Shown here: piece by piece, positions 56,350-64,000 of the stretch | Layout of the letters: the number at the start of each line of letters is the position of its first letter | Numbering within the stretch: the first letter of the stretch is position 1 | Assembly (NCBI GenBank): GCA_041753075.1 | Contig: JBGSVE010000044.1 | Location: forward strand, 1 to 64,000 | Length of the DNA: 64,000 nucleotides | Direction: 5' to 3' | Source: UBA6163 sp041753075 | Lineage (GTDB): Bacteria; Planctomycetota; Planctomycetia; Pirellulales; Pirellulaceae | Translations under genes and position numbers: made by a program | The notes under the pieces: model-generated | Told to the model about the DNA's origin: nothing | Seen by the model: only the letters and a program-made list of their open reading frames with translations | Database searches by the model: none

Positions 56350-56465
56350 AAGACGCAAAACCGAATCATTCGGATAAATCCGCAAAGTCACCGCGAAGAT
56401 TTCCTCCCCTAGAGCCGATACAACCGTTAGCCCCATCGGACGGGGCAACGGAATGTTTGCGTCTT
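56350..56465 (+). ncRNA. Structured 5' leader, three-way-junction fold, class unknown
   Basis: A perfect 10-bp closing helix pairs AAGACGCAAA (56350-56359) with TTTGCGTCTT (56456-56465). Inside it are a hairpin CCGAA-TCA-TTCGG (56361-56373) and a two-part hairpin, CCGTT (56424-56428)/AACGG (56447-56451) with CCCC (56431-56434)/GGGG (56442-56445). The loop of the latter, ATCGG (56435-56439), can pair with CCGAT at 56415-56419, a possible pseudoknot. The element ends 45 bp before the porin ATG. It resembles a junction-type riboswitch, and CGCAAAGTCAC is reminiscent of cyclic-di-GMP-I aptamers, but the GNRA loop and receptor of that class are absent. The fold is drawn by eye. Confidence 0.5.
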
Positions 56466-56510
56466 GGGCGTGAAAACTGACAAAACGATGCGTTTGGCTG
56501 GCGGTTGGTC

Positions 56511-58490
56511 ATGAAGAACCCTCGCGATATTTTGCATGGCGGCTGCCTAATGGCACTGCTTCTAGCTATCACTGGGTCAGCGGGCCCTGCGATTGGTGAC
56601 GAGCCAACCATATCAATCGGCGAGTTGATCGCCGGTGAGGCCGCGATTGACGCCGGAGTGGCGGCCGACGCGGGCGTCAGTTTGGCCACGTTAATCGATG
56701 GCGTTCGCCCGGACGAAGACATTCGTCCTCCGGTGCTGCGACGTGCCGACGAAGAGGCCCAATCGCTGCCGGGAATCGCAACCGGCGAAGATCATACCCA
56801 GCCGCTTGTTCGCGTACCCGAGCAATATCCCTACGGTTTCACTGGCCCAACCGGTGTACAACCGACTGAGGCGCAAACCAGCAGCCACTTTATCCCCGTC
56901 GAAGACCGCTGGCGTTTGGGCTCGCCGGAGTGGGATCGATACGGCAAAGGGCACCCGGTGCTGGACGATTATCCGGGCGTAAAGGGTGCTTGGTGGGATC
57001 CGTACAACGAAAACGTCCTCAAGGGCGATTACCCGATCTACGGCCAACATACATTTCTGAAGTTAACAGCGCGCAGTCAGACCTTGTTCGAAGCACGTCA
57101 ATTGCCGACACCTACGACGCCCTTCGAGGCCACCCAAAACCCGAACCAGGCCGAGTTTTTTGGTGACCCAGACTCGGTGCTGACGGTCCAGAATACTTCG
57201 CTGACCACCGAATTGTTTCACGGCAACTCCGCCTTTAAGCCGGTGGATTGGCGAATTCGCTCAACGCTGTTCTACAACATCAACAACCTCACCGCCGACG
57301 AGTTGGCGGTCATCAACCCGGACGTCCGCGCCGGCCACAGCCGCTTCCGTCAAGACTTCGTTCCTGAGGAATACTTCCTTGAAGCGAAGTTGGCTGACAC
57401 CAGTGCCTATTACGACTTTGCCTCGGTGCGAGTCGGCAGCCAGTTTTTCACCAGCGATTTTCGGGGCTTTATTTTCAGCGACACCAACCGTGGCGCCAGG
57501 TTGTTCGGCACACGGCTGAGCAACCGCGACCAATACAACCTGATATGGTTCGACCAGACCGAAAAGGACACCAACAGCCTGCTCAACCGCATCGACAAAG
57601 ACCGCCACCAAAACACCTGGATCGCGAACTATTACCGGAACGATTTTTTGTACCCGGGTAACAACCTAAACTTGTCCTTTCACCACAACCGCGACAAGCC
57701 ATCGACCGAGTTTGACCGCAACAATTTCCTCGTCCGTCCTGATCCGGTCGGTGTTTTCGCCGAACACGACGTAAGGTCTTATTACTTCGGTGCCGCGTCG
57801 AACGGTCACGTCGAACGATACAACCTGAGCACTGCGTTTTACTACGTGTTCGGACGCGACAATTTGAATCCGATCGCCGGTCGCGAAGTTGATATCAGCG
57901 CTTACATGGCGGCCATCGAGCTATCATACGACCGCGACTGGGTACGATTTCGCACCTCCTATTTCTACAACAGCGGTGATTCCAACGCGAACGACGACAA
58001 AGCGACCGGCTTTGATGCGATCTTCGCCAATCCCAACTTTGCCGGTAATGAGTTTAGCTATTGGGGTCGCCAGGGCATTCGCCTGTTCGGTGTCGAGCTA
58101 ACCAATCGACTGAGTTTGAATCCAAGTTTGAAACAGGGGAAATTCCAGGGCCAACAAAATTTTGTTAACCCAGGATTGCATCTTTACAATGTTGGTCTCG
58201 ACGCCGACATCACACCTCGTTTAAGGTCTATCAACAACGCCAACCTGCTCTGGTTTGACGAAACCAGTCCGCTGGAAACTTATTTGTTTGTCGGCAACGT
58301 TCGCAATTTCATCGGTACTGACTTGAGTACCGGCCTGGAATATCGACCGCTGCTAAATAACAACATTTTGTTGCTCAGCGGTTTTTCGACACTCCTGGCC
58401 GGGGAAGGCTTTGAAGATTTGTTTCAGAGCCTACAAGATAAAACGCGAAATCCAGTTGCAGCGTTTGCCGAGTTGGTGCTTGAGTTTTAA
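56511..58490 (+). CDS. Predicted outer-membrane beta-barrel (porin) protein
   Basis: 659 residues. A signal peptide (HGGCLMALLLAITGSAGPAI, then GDEP) is followed by about 130 residues of soluble sequence and then a barrel of amphipathic strands (KLTARSQTLFEARQL; DWRIRSTLFYNINNL; YDFASVRVGSQFFTSDF; NLIWFDQTEK; LNLSFHHNRDK; FRTSYFYNSGD; LFVGNVRNF; AFAELVLEF) ending in Phe, the outer-membrane insertion signal. There is no Cys in the barrel. A 53-bp gap holding a 7-bp-stem hairpin (58501-58520) separates it from the multiheme cytochrome gene, so they are probably cotranscribed. It would be the pore that houses or passes the cytochrome. The specific family is not recognised. Confidence 0.78.
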   Translation: MKNPRDILHGGCLMALLLAITGSAGPAIGDEPTISIGELIAGEAAIDAGVAADAGVSLATLIDGVRPDEDIRPPVLRRADEEAQSLPGIATGEDHTQPLVRVPEQYPYGFTGPTGVQPTEAQTSSHFIPVEDRWRLGSPEWDRYGKGHPVLDDYPGVKGAWWDPYNENVLKGDYPIYGQHTFLKLTARSQTLFEARQLPTPTTPFEATQNPNQAEFFGDPDSVLTVQNTSLTTELFHGNSAFKPVDWRIRSTLFYNINNLTADELAVINPDVRAGHSRFRQDFVPEEYFLEAKLADTSAYYDFASVRVGSQFFTSDFRGFIFSDTNRGARLFGTRLSNRDQYNLIWFDQTEKDTNSLLNRIDKDRHQNTWIANYYRNDFLYPGNNLNLSFHHNRDKPSTEFDRNNFLVRPDPVGVFAEHDVRSYYFGAASNGHVERYNLSTAFYYVFGRDNLNPIAGREVDISAYMAAIELSYDRDWVRFRTSYFYNSGDSNANDDKATGFDAIFANPNFAGNEFSYWGRQGIRLFGVELTNRLSLNPSLKQGKFQGQQNFVNPGLHLYNVGLDADITPRLRSINNANLLWFDETSPLETYLFVGNVRNFIGTDLSTGLEYRPLLNNNILLLSGFSTLLAGEGFEDLFQSLQDKTRNPVAAFAELVLEF

Positions 58491-58500
58491 GATTGACCAA

Positions 58501-58520
58501 CGACGGCCCGCGAGCCGTCG
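58501..58520 (+). promoter_or_regulatory. Intercistronic hairpin between porin and cytochrome genes
   Basis: A perfect 7-bp stem, CGACGGC (58501-58507) and GCCGTCG (58514-58520), around a 6-nt loop, with no following T-run. It is more likely an mRNA-processing or stability hairpin, or a partial terminator, than a full terminator. Confidence 0.5.
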
Positions 58521-58543
58521 GCTGATTTGGAAGAATCATCGCT

Positions 58544-61500
58544 ATGGACGGAATCATTCAACGTTTAGCGCTGCTATGTGTCGTCGTTTGCGCGTGCGCC
58601 GTGCCTCCTTTATCGATCGCTCAAGAAACCGAGCGGCAGCCGCAGGCGACCACCAAGACGAAACTTGGCGGAACGCTTCCAGCCCTTCGCGACTGGATCA
58701 ACTCGACCCGCCTCGGCCAATCCAGTCGGCCCAGTGATGGTGCGGTGAAGCCGGCTTCGGCCCAGAGTTCCAGCGCCGCGAAATCCGACGAAGCGCCAAC
58801 GATCGATGCGGTCCCGATGGTCGCAACGCCGCCGACGGACGCGCGAACGCCATTGCCCCAATCAATGTTCAACGGCACCTTTCACGGTCAGCCTGTCGCG
58901 GTCGATCAAAGCGATTTGCAATTGGCGACTTACGGTTCGCAAGGCTACATCGCACCGGGACCGCCCGGTGGCAAAGAGCCTGATATAGGACCGGCGGGCT
59001 CCGACCCTTGGGACTTGGCCCGGCGACTTGGCATCGCCGACAATTCGTCGTATCCGATTCCCGAACTGTTGCGGTTTGATGACCTTTCCAAACAATCAGC
59101 CGCCGACGCCTTCGCCAAAAGCGAAGGCTGTACGCATTGTCATACCAACGTCGGCAACATGCACCCGGAAAACACCGTCCAGATCGGTTGCACCGACTGC
59201 CACGGCGGCGATGCTCAAACGGTTGACAAGAAGCGCGCCCACGTTCATCCCAAAATCGGTGGTGTGTGGAACAGCAGCGCGAACCCGGTGCGCAGTTACA
59301 CGTTGCTCAACCACGAATCGCCTGAGTTCATTCGTTTCGTCAATCCCGGCGACTTGCGCGTCGCTCATATTGCTTGCGGCCAATGTCACGCCAACGAAGT
59401 GTTGCAACTTCGCAAGAGCATGATGACGCACGGTTGCATGTTGTGGGGCGCAGCTCTTTACAACAACGGCAGCACCGGCAAAAAGCATGCTCAGTACGGC
59501 GAGTCGTATTCGATGCAGGGCGCTCCCCAGCGGATGCAGACCGTGCCGCTTCCGACCGAAGAAGAGACTCGCACCAAGGGCGTGCTGGCCAGCCTCGATC
59601 CGCTTTATCCGTACCAAATTTCGCCGCCGGGCAACGTGTTGCGAATTTTTGAACGCGGCGGTCGCTTTCGTCCCGAAACGGGAATTCCCGAGCGGCTCGA
59701 AGAACCCGGTCGCCCACGCGAACGCTTGAGCAACCGTGGCTTGGGAACCGAAAACCGCACCGACCCGGTGTTTATCGGACTAGCGAAAACGCGTTTGCTC
59801 GACCCGACGCTGAACTTCATGGGCACCAACGATCACCCCGGCGATTATCGCAGCAGCGGTTGCAGCGCTTGCCACGTCTTGTATGCCAATGATCGCAGCC
59901 GCACACACAGCGGCTTCACCGCTAAATACGGCAACGGCGGGACCGCCGCAGCCCAAACCGATGACTGGGTCAAATACATCGACCCAACGATTCCCAAGGA
60001 TGAACCTGGCCACCCGATCCAGCACAAGTTCGAGTTGCGGATGCCAACGGCGCAGTGCATGGTATGCCACATTCACCCCGGGACCAACGTGCTTAACACC
60101 TACGTCGGTTACATGTGGTGGGACAACGAAACCGATGGCGAGTTAATGTATCCCAAGGAGCAAAAGAAACTCAGCGCCGAAGAATACATTCGCGCCGCAG
60201 AGCTCAACCCCGAAGAAGCGTCAGCCCGCGGTAATTGGGGCGAACCCGATTTTCTGGCCAACGTCACCGACCTCAATCCACATTTGCGCCATACACAGTT
60301 TGCCGATTTCCACGGCCACGGTTGGGTGTTTCGCGCGGTGTTCAAGAAAGATCGCGCCGGCAAACTGCTCGATTGGAAGAATGATCCCATTGGCGAAGTC
60401 ACGAACGACAAATTGGTTGCCGCCGTCGAGTCGCCGACGCCCCAAGAACAACAAGACGGAAAATGTCATGACGGTTTGCCGGTTCACATGATGGACATCC
60501 ACATGGAAAAAGGCATGCACTGCACCGATTGTCACTTCTACAACGATGGCCACGGCAACACGAAGTTGTACAGCGAAGTTCGCGCGGCTATTGAGATCCA
60601 GTGCATCGATTGTCACGGTACATCGACGCAAACGTTGACCGAAAAAGTTGAATCACAATTGCGTAGTGGCGACGCGCCCCGCTTACCCACCAGCGGACCT
60701 TCGGCACCCGTCGGCGGATCGAATTTGCTCGCCATGCGAACGACCTTTGGCAAGCCGCGATTCGAGATTATCTTTGAACCCGGCGACAAACCGAAGTTGA
60801 TCCAGCGCAGCACGGTTGAACCGGACCTGTGGTGGGAAGTCAAACAAACCGCTGACACCGTGCGGCCCGATCACCCCGATTACAACCCGCGCAGCCACGC
60901 GGCCAAAAGCGTCCGCATGGGCGAAGACGGACGCGTGACCTGGGGTGGAACGACGACAGAGGAATTGATGCAGTGTGCGCACGCCGACAACAACATGTCG
61001 TGTATTGCTTGTCATAGCAGTTGGAATCCAAGTTGCTTCGGTTGCCACTTGCCGCAGCGCGCTAACATCAAGGCACCGGAGTTGCACTCCAACGGCGACG
61101 TAACGCGAAACCGCACGGCGTACAATTTCCAAACGCTGCGTGATGACGTTTTCATGCTCGCTCGCGATGGCACCGTCACCGGTAATCGCATCGGTCCGGC
61201 GCGAAGCAGTTGTGCGATCCACGTCAGCAGCTTCAACGCCAATCGCGAGGCGATCTACACTCAACAGCAAACGATCAGCGGCGACGGCATGAGCGGCATT
61301 GCGTTCAGCACGAACGTTCCGCACACTGTTCGCGGTGGGGCCGGCTGGGAGAACGAAGCCGATCCGAACCATTCGGGTATTTACGAAACGAAGTCGTGTA
61401 CCGATTGCCATTTGGCCGGTGCCGGCGACAACAACGCCACCATGGCTCAATTGCTGATGCAGGGCACGGGCTTCACCAACTTCATTGGCAAGTATTGTTA

Positions 61501-62938
61501 CGTCGCCGCAGGCGAACACGGCTTCGAGGCGGTTATCGTGACCGAAAGCACCGAGCCGCAAGCCGTCTTCGGCAGCTCGCTGCATAAACTCGCCTACCCC
61601 GAAAACTACAAAGAGCATCTCGAACACAAGCGCGAGCTCGAACACAGTCACGAACACCCCGGACGCGACATCATCGAAGCGCTGTCGCCACGTTATCGCG
61701 AACCGGAGATTCTCGACCTGCAACATCGCGGCGAATACTTGTATGCCGCTTGCGGTGAAGGTGGATTGCGAGTCTTTGACATCGCGTTCATTGACCACAA
61801 AGCGTTCGCCGAACGGATCACCACCGCACCGGTCTCTCCGATCGGCCAACGATTCTATGTGCGCAGCAAATACGCCACCGCCGTTGCCGCACCAACGACC
61901 ATTGCGCCAGATCCAACTCGCGTGCAAGATCCGTCGAACGAAGAGTCTGCGGTTCACCCGTTGTACGCCTACATCTATTTCACCGACCGCGAAGAGGGAT
62001 TGATCCTCGTTGGCGCGGGCACGCTGTTGGACGGCAATCCGGTGAACAACTATCTTGAACGTGCCTTGACGTTCAATCCGAATCATTTGCTCAAGGGTGC
62101 TTCGTCAATTGCCATCGCGGGAACATACGCCTACATCGGTTGTGATGCCGGTTTGGTCGTCGTTGACCTCGCCGACCCAACGTGCCCGAAGGTCACGGCG
62201 GTCTTAAGCGACATTCATCATCCGCACAGCATCGCGGTGCAGTTCCGCTATGCGTTTGTAACGGACGAGCATGGCGTCAAGGTGCTTGATGTGACTGATC
62301 TCGCCCAACCGCGGATCGTTCACGATGTCGAAGTCGAAGACGCTCACGGCATCTATGTCGCAAGAACTTACGCCTATGTCGCTGCGGGCAAGAACGGCTT
62401 GGTAATTCTTGACATTAAGTATCCCGAGCACGCTCACGTCGACCAAGTTTACAACGCCAATGGATGCCTCAATGATGCCCATGACGTTCAACTTGGGATC
62501 ACCAACGTCAGCCAGTTTGCCTACGTCGCCGACGGCAAGAATGGTTTGCGGGTGATTCAATTGACCAGTCCCGAAGTGCTGGGCAACGATGGCTTCAGTC
62601 CACGTCCGGCACCGTTCTTGGTGGCCAGTTACAAGCTTCCCAAGGATGGCCATGCATTGGCCATCAGCCGCGGCATGGATCGCGACCGCGCGGTCGACGA
62701 AAGCGGTAACCAGATCGCGGTGTTTGGTCGTGTCGGTGCTCGGCCGCTTAACGCTGCCGAAGCCGCCAAGATGTACCGTCGTGCCGATGGTTCGCCGTGG
62801 TTCGTCAGCGACAACGTGTTTGACCCACGGTATTTCAAGGTCACCGTCCCGCCTAAGCAAGTCGCTCCGCTGAAGCTGGAGACGAATTCCACGCCACGCG
62901 CAACGGTGAGCGACAATTTCGACCCGTTTGCGCAGTAG
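58544..62938 (+). CDS. Exported decaheme cytochrome c with LVIVD-repeat propeller
   Basis: 1464 residues with a signal peptide (RLALLCVVVCACAVPPLSIA, then Q). Ten CxxCH haem-attachment sites occur at 196, 216, 278, 440, 505, 660, 687, 820, 831 and 952 (CTHCH, CTDCH, CGQCH, CSACH, CMVCH, CTDCH, CIDCH, CIACH, CFGCH, CTDCH). Many extra His could serve as second axial ligands. From about 985 to 1370 LVIVD-type repeats form a predicted beta-propeller (YAYIGCDAGLVVVDLADPTC; YAFVTDEHGVKVLDVTDLAQ; YAYVAAGKNGLVILDIKYPE; FAYVADGKNGLRVIQL). No membrane anchor or lipobox. The preceding gene encodes a barrel. Together they look like an outer-membrane electron conduit; direction and partner are unknown. 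Confidence 0.9.
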   Translation: MDGIIQRLALLCVVVCACAVPPLSIAQETERQPQATTKTKLGGTLPALRDWINSTRLGQSSRPSDGAVKPASAQSSSAAKSDEAPTIDAVPMVATPPTDARTPLPQSMFNGTFHGQPVAVDQSDLQLATYGSQGYIAPGPPGGKEPDIGPAGSDPWDLARRLGIADNSSYPIPELLRFDDLSKQSAADAFAKSEGCTHCHTNVGNMHPENTVQIGCTDCHGGDAQTVDKKRAHVHPKIGGVWNSSANPVRSYTLLNHESPEFIRFVNPGDLRVAHIACGQCHANEVLQLRKSMMTHGCMLWGAALYNNGSTGKKHAQYGESYSMQGAPQRMQTVPLPTEEETRTKGVLASLDPLYPYQISPPGNVLRIFERGGRFRPETGIPERLEEPGRPRERLSNRGLGTENRTDPVFIGLAKTRLLDPTLNFMGTNDHPGDYRSSGCSACHVLYANDRSRTHSGFTAKYGNGGTAAAQTDDWVKYIDPTIPKDEPGHPIQHKFELRMPTAQCMVCHIHPGTNVLNTYVGYMWWDNETDGELMYPKEQKKLSAEEYIRAAELNPEEASARGNWGEPDFLANVTDLNPHLRHTQFADFHGHGWVFRAVFKKDRAGKLLDWKNDPIGEVTNDKLVAAVESPTPQEQQDGKCHDGLPVHMMDIHMEKGMHCTDCHFYNDGHGNTKLYSEVRAAIEIQCIDCHGTSTQTLTEKVESQLRSGDAPRLPTSGPSAPVGGSNLLAMRTTFGKPRFEIIFEPGDKPKLIQRSTVEPDLWWEVKQTADTVRPDHPDYNPRSHAAKSVRMGEDGRVTWGGTTTEELMQCAHADNNMSCIACHSSWNPSCFGCHLPQRANIKAPELHSNGDVTRNRTAYNFQTLRDDVFMLARDGTVTGNRIGPARSSCAIHVSSFNANREAIYTQQQTISGDGMSGIAFSTNVPHTVRGGAGWENEADPNHSGIYETKSCTDCHLAGAGDNNATMAQLLMQGTGFTNFIGKYCYVAAGEHGFEAVIVTESTEPQAVFGSSLHKLAYPENYKEHLEHKRELEHSHEHPGRDIIEALSPRYREPEILDLQHRGEYLYAACGEGGLRVFDIAFIDHKAFAERITTAPVSPIGQRFYVRSKYATAVAAPTTIAPDPTRVQDPSNEESAVHPLYAYIYFTDREEGLILVGAGTLLDGNPVNNYLERALTFNPNHLLKGASSIAIAGTYAYIGCDAGLVVVDLADPTCPKVTAVLSDIHHPHSIAVQFRYAFVTDEHGVKVLDVTDLAQPRIVHDVEVEDAHGIYVARTYAYVAAGKNGLVILDIKYPEHAHVDQVYNANGCLNDAHDVQLGITNVSQFAYVADGKNGLRVIQLTSPEVLGNDGFSPRPAPFLVASYKLPKDGHALAISRGMDRDRAVDESGNQIAVFGRVGARPLNAAEAAKMYRRADGSPWFVSDNVFDPRYFKVTVPPKQVAPLKLETNSTPRATVSDNFDPFAQ

Positions 62939-63025
62939 TCGCGGCAATGGGGACTCGCAACTCGGCCAGCGAGCGAATAGGCTAATAAAGCTGATTCGAA
63001 TGTCGAGCGCCCGAAGGACTACTCC

Positions 63026-64000
63026 ATGCTTATTGCCACTGCCGCGCACTCCCTAGACTCTCACCCCGCGGCCCAGTTCGTCGGACTGCCGCTCGCCGCA
63101 GCCATTCCGCCACAGGTGATCTGGTTGATTTTAGCTGTCGCGGCGGTGTTGATCGTCGTGTTGGTAATCGGCATTGTGTTCGCCAGCTATTTCGGTTTGT
63201 GGGTGCAATCATTGTTGACCGGTGCCGACATTGGAATTTTTGATCTGTTCGGCATGACGCTACGCAAAGTGAACGCTCGCTCGATTGTCCGCAGCAAGAT
63301 CATGGCAACGCAGGCTGGTCTGGTCGATCCTGAGTTGACCAGCCGCGCGCTGGAGGCGCACGATTTGGCCGGTGGCAATGTCCAACAAGTGATTCGCGCG
63401 TTGATTGCTGCGAAGAAGGCGAAAACAATTTCGCTCAGTTTTCGCGAGGCGACGGCGATCGACTTGGCCGGTCGTGACGTGCTCGAATCGGTTCAAACCA
63501 GCGTTTACCCCAAGGTGATCGATTGTCCGCCACGCGGTTCGGCGAAACCTTCGCTTGATGCCGTGGCCAAGGATGGAATTCAATTGAGGGTCAAAGCTCG
63601 CGTCACGGTGCGAGCCAATTTGCAACAATTGATTGGCGGTGCAACCGAGGAAACGATCATTGCCCGAGTCGGTGAAGGCATTGTTAGCGCGATCGGCAGC
63701 TCCGACAGCCACAAGTCAGTTTTGCAGAATCCTGACGTGATTAGCAAGACGGTACTGGCCAAGCGACTCGATTCGCAAACTGCATTCGAGATCGTTTCGA
63801 TCGACATCGCGGATATCGACGTGGGCGAAAACATTGGCGCACGGTTGCAGGCTGACCAAGCCGAAGCCGACACCCAGGTTGCTCGCGCCGCGGCCGAAAG
63901 CAAGCGTGCCGAGGCCGTCGCCGAGGAGCAAGAGATGGTTGCCAAGATCGAACAATCCCGTGCCAAGGTTGTCGAGGCCGAAGCCGCCGTCCCGCGCGCA
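63026..64000 (+). CDS. floA: Flotillin-like protein (SPFH domain), partial at right edge
   Basis: 325 codons visible and open at the window end. An N-terminal membrane helix (about 33-55, ILAVAAVLIVVLVIGIVFAS) precedes the SPFH/flotillin domain: FGMTLRKVNARSIVRSKIMA, RALEAHDLAGGNVQQVIRAL, ISLSFREATAIDLAGRDVLE, then KDGIQLRVKARVTVRANL and IARVGEGIVSAIGSSDSHKS, and the start of the Ala/Glu-rich coiled coil (QADQAEADTQVARAAAESKR). This matches FloA, which organises membrane microdomains. The ATG at 63026 is the first in frame and lies 87 bp after the cytochrome stop, so it may be a separate unit. Confidence 0.92.
   Translation, partial: MLIATAAHSLDSHPAAQFVGLPLAAAIPPQVIWLILAVAAVLIVVLVIGIVFASYFGLWVQSLLTGADIGIFDLFGMTLRKVNARSIVRSKIMATQAGLVDPELTSRALEAHDLAGGNVQQVIRALIAAKKAKTISLSFREATAIDLAGRDVLESVQTSVYPKVIDCPPRGSAKPSLDAVAKDGIQLRVKARVTVRANLQQLIGGATEETIIARVGEGIVSAIGSSDSHKSVLQNPDVISKTVLAKRLDSQTAFEIVSIDIADIDVGENIGARLQADQAEADTQVARAAAESKRAEAVAEEQEMVAKIEQSRAKVVEAEAAVPRA

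Noticed and set aside
56350..56465. Assignment of the leader as a cyclic-di-GMP-I riboswitch
   Set aside because: It shares a short CGCAAAG stretch and a three-helix layout, but the GNRA tetraloop, its receptor and the conserved junction bases are not present; kept as a structured leader of unknown class.

Overview
The window is bacterial DNA of moderately high GC that looks like the chromosome of a planctomycete, most likely one of the Pirellulales. Evidence for this: a BBP7-type beta-barrel protein, a DUF1559 protein, a Minf_1886-family (Planctomycetes/Verrucomicrobia-restricted) protein, a ThuA/dehydrogenase/HEAT/cytochrome fusion of the planctomycete heme-binding type, a giant autotransporter-strand protein with a PEP-CTERM tail, frequent GTG/TTG starts and dispersed palindromes. 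Genes for LptE, LpxD, LpxI and a BamD-like lipoprotein indicate an LPS-bearing Gram-negative envelope.
Layout. 1-9.4 kb: the end of a beta-class DNA methyltransferase, a short SecA, a BBP7 barrel protein, an SMP-30 family lactonase-like protein, a proline-rich lipoprotein, then the minus-strand pair def-fmt and csrA. 9.6-19.3 kb: a polysaccharide deacetylase and WecG/TagA glycosyltransferase, an IS5-type insertion sequence with a frameshifted transposase sitting in a dispersed palindrome, a DUF1559 protein, pgi, two small unknown genes and recQ. 19.4-22.2 kb: a lipoprotein, a deletion-fused integrase/IS91 relic, a GNAT acetyltransferase and gene-poor DNA. 22.2-39.0 kb: a long plus-strand array with many overlapping genes (maf, DUF1573, terpene-cyclase-fold protein, WD-type propeller, ricT, Minf_1886, exported methyltransferase, TIM-barrel isomerase, 1462-aa ThuA/cytochrome fusion, TPR, recO, BamD-like, lptE, folP, GT4). 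39.0-41.8 kb: a minus-strand acyl cluster (FabZ, ACP, a FabZ homologue lacking the catalytic His, FabF). 42-46.7 kb: metallopeptidase, 2OG oxygenase, TPR lipoprotein, lpxD-lpxI. 47.1-56.3 kb: one 3041-aa repeat protein. 56.3-64 kb: a structured leader, an outer-membrane barrel gene, a ten-haem cytochrome with an LVIVD propeller, and the start of a flotillin gene.
How the genes may work together. The most distinctive unit is the last one: a predicted outer-membrane beta-barrel followed 53 bp later by an exported protein with ten CxxCH haem sites and a C-terminal LVIVD-repeat propeller. This is the gene logic of porin-cytochrome electron conduits, and it is preceded by a 116-nt element that folds on paper into a three-way junction with a possible pseudoknot. 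The function is inferred from architecture only. The 22-39 kb array mixes envelope assembly with housekeeping genes, and the 39-42 kb cluster looks like a dedicated acyl-chain module rather than the main fatty-acid synthase.
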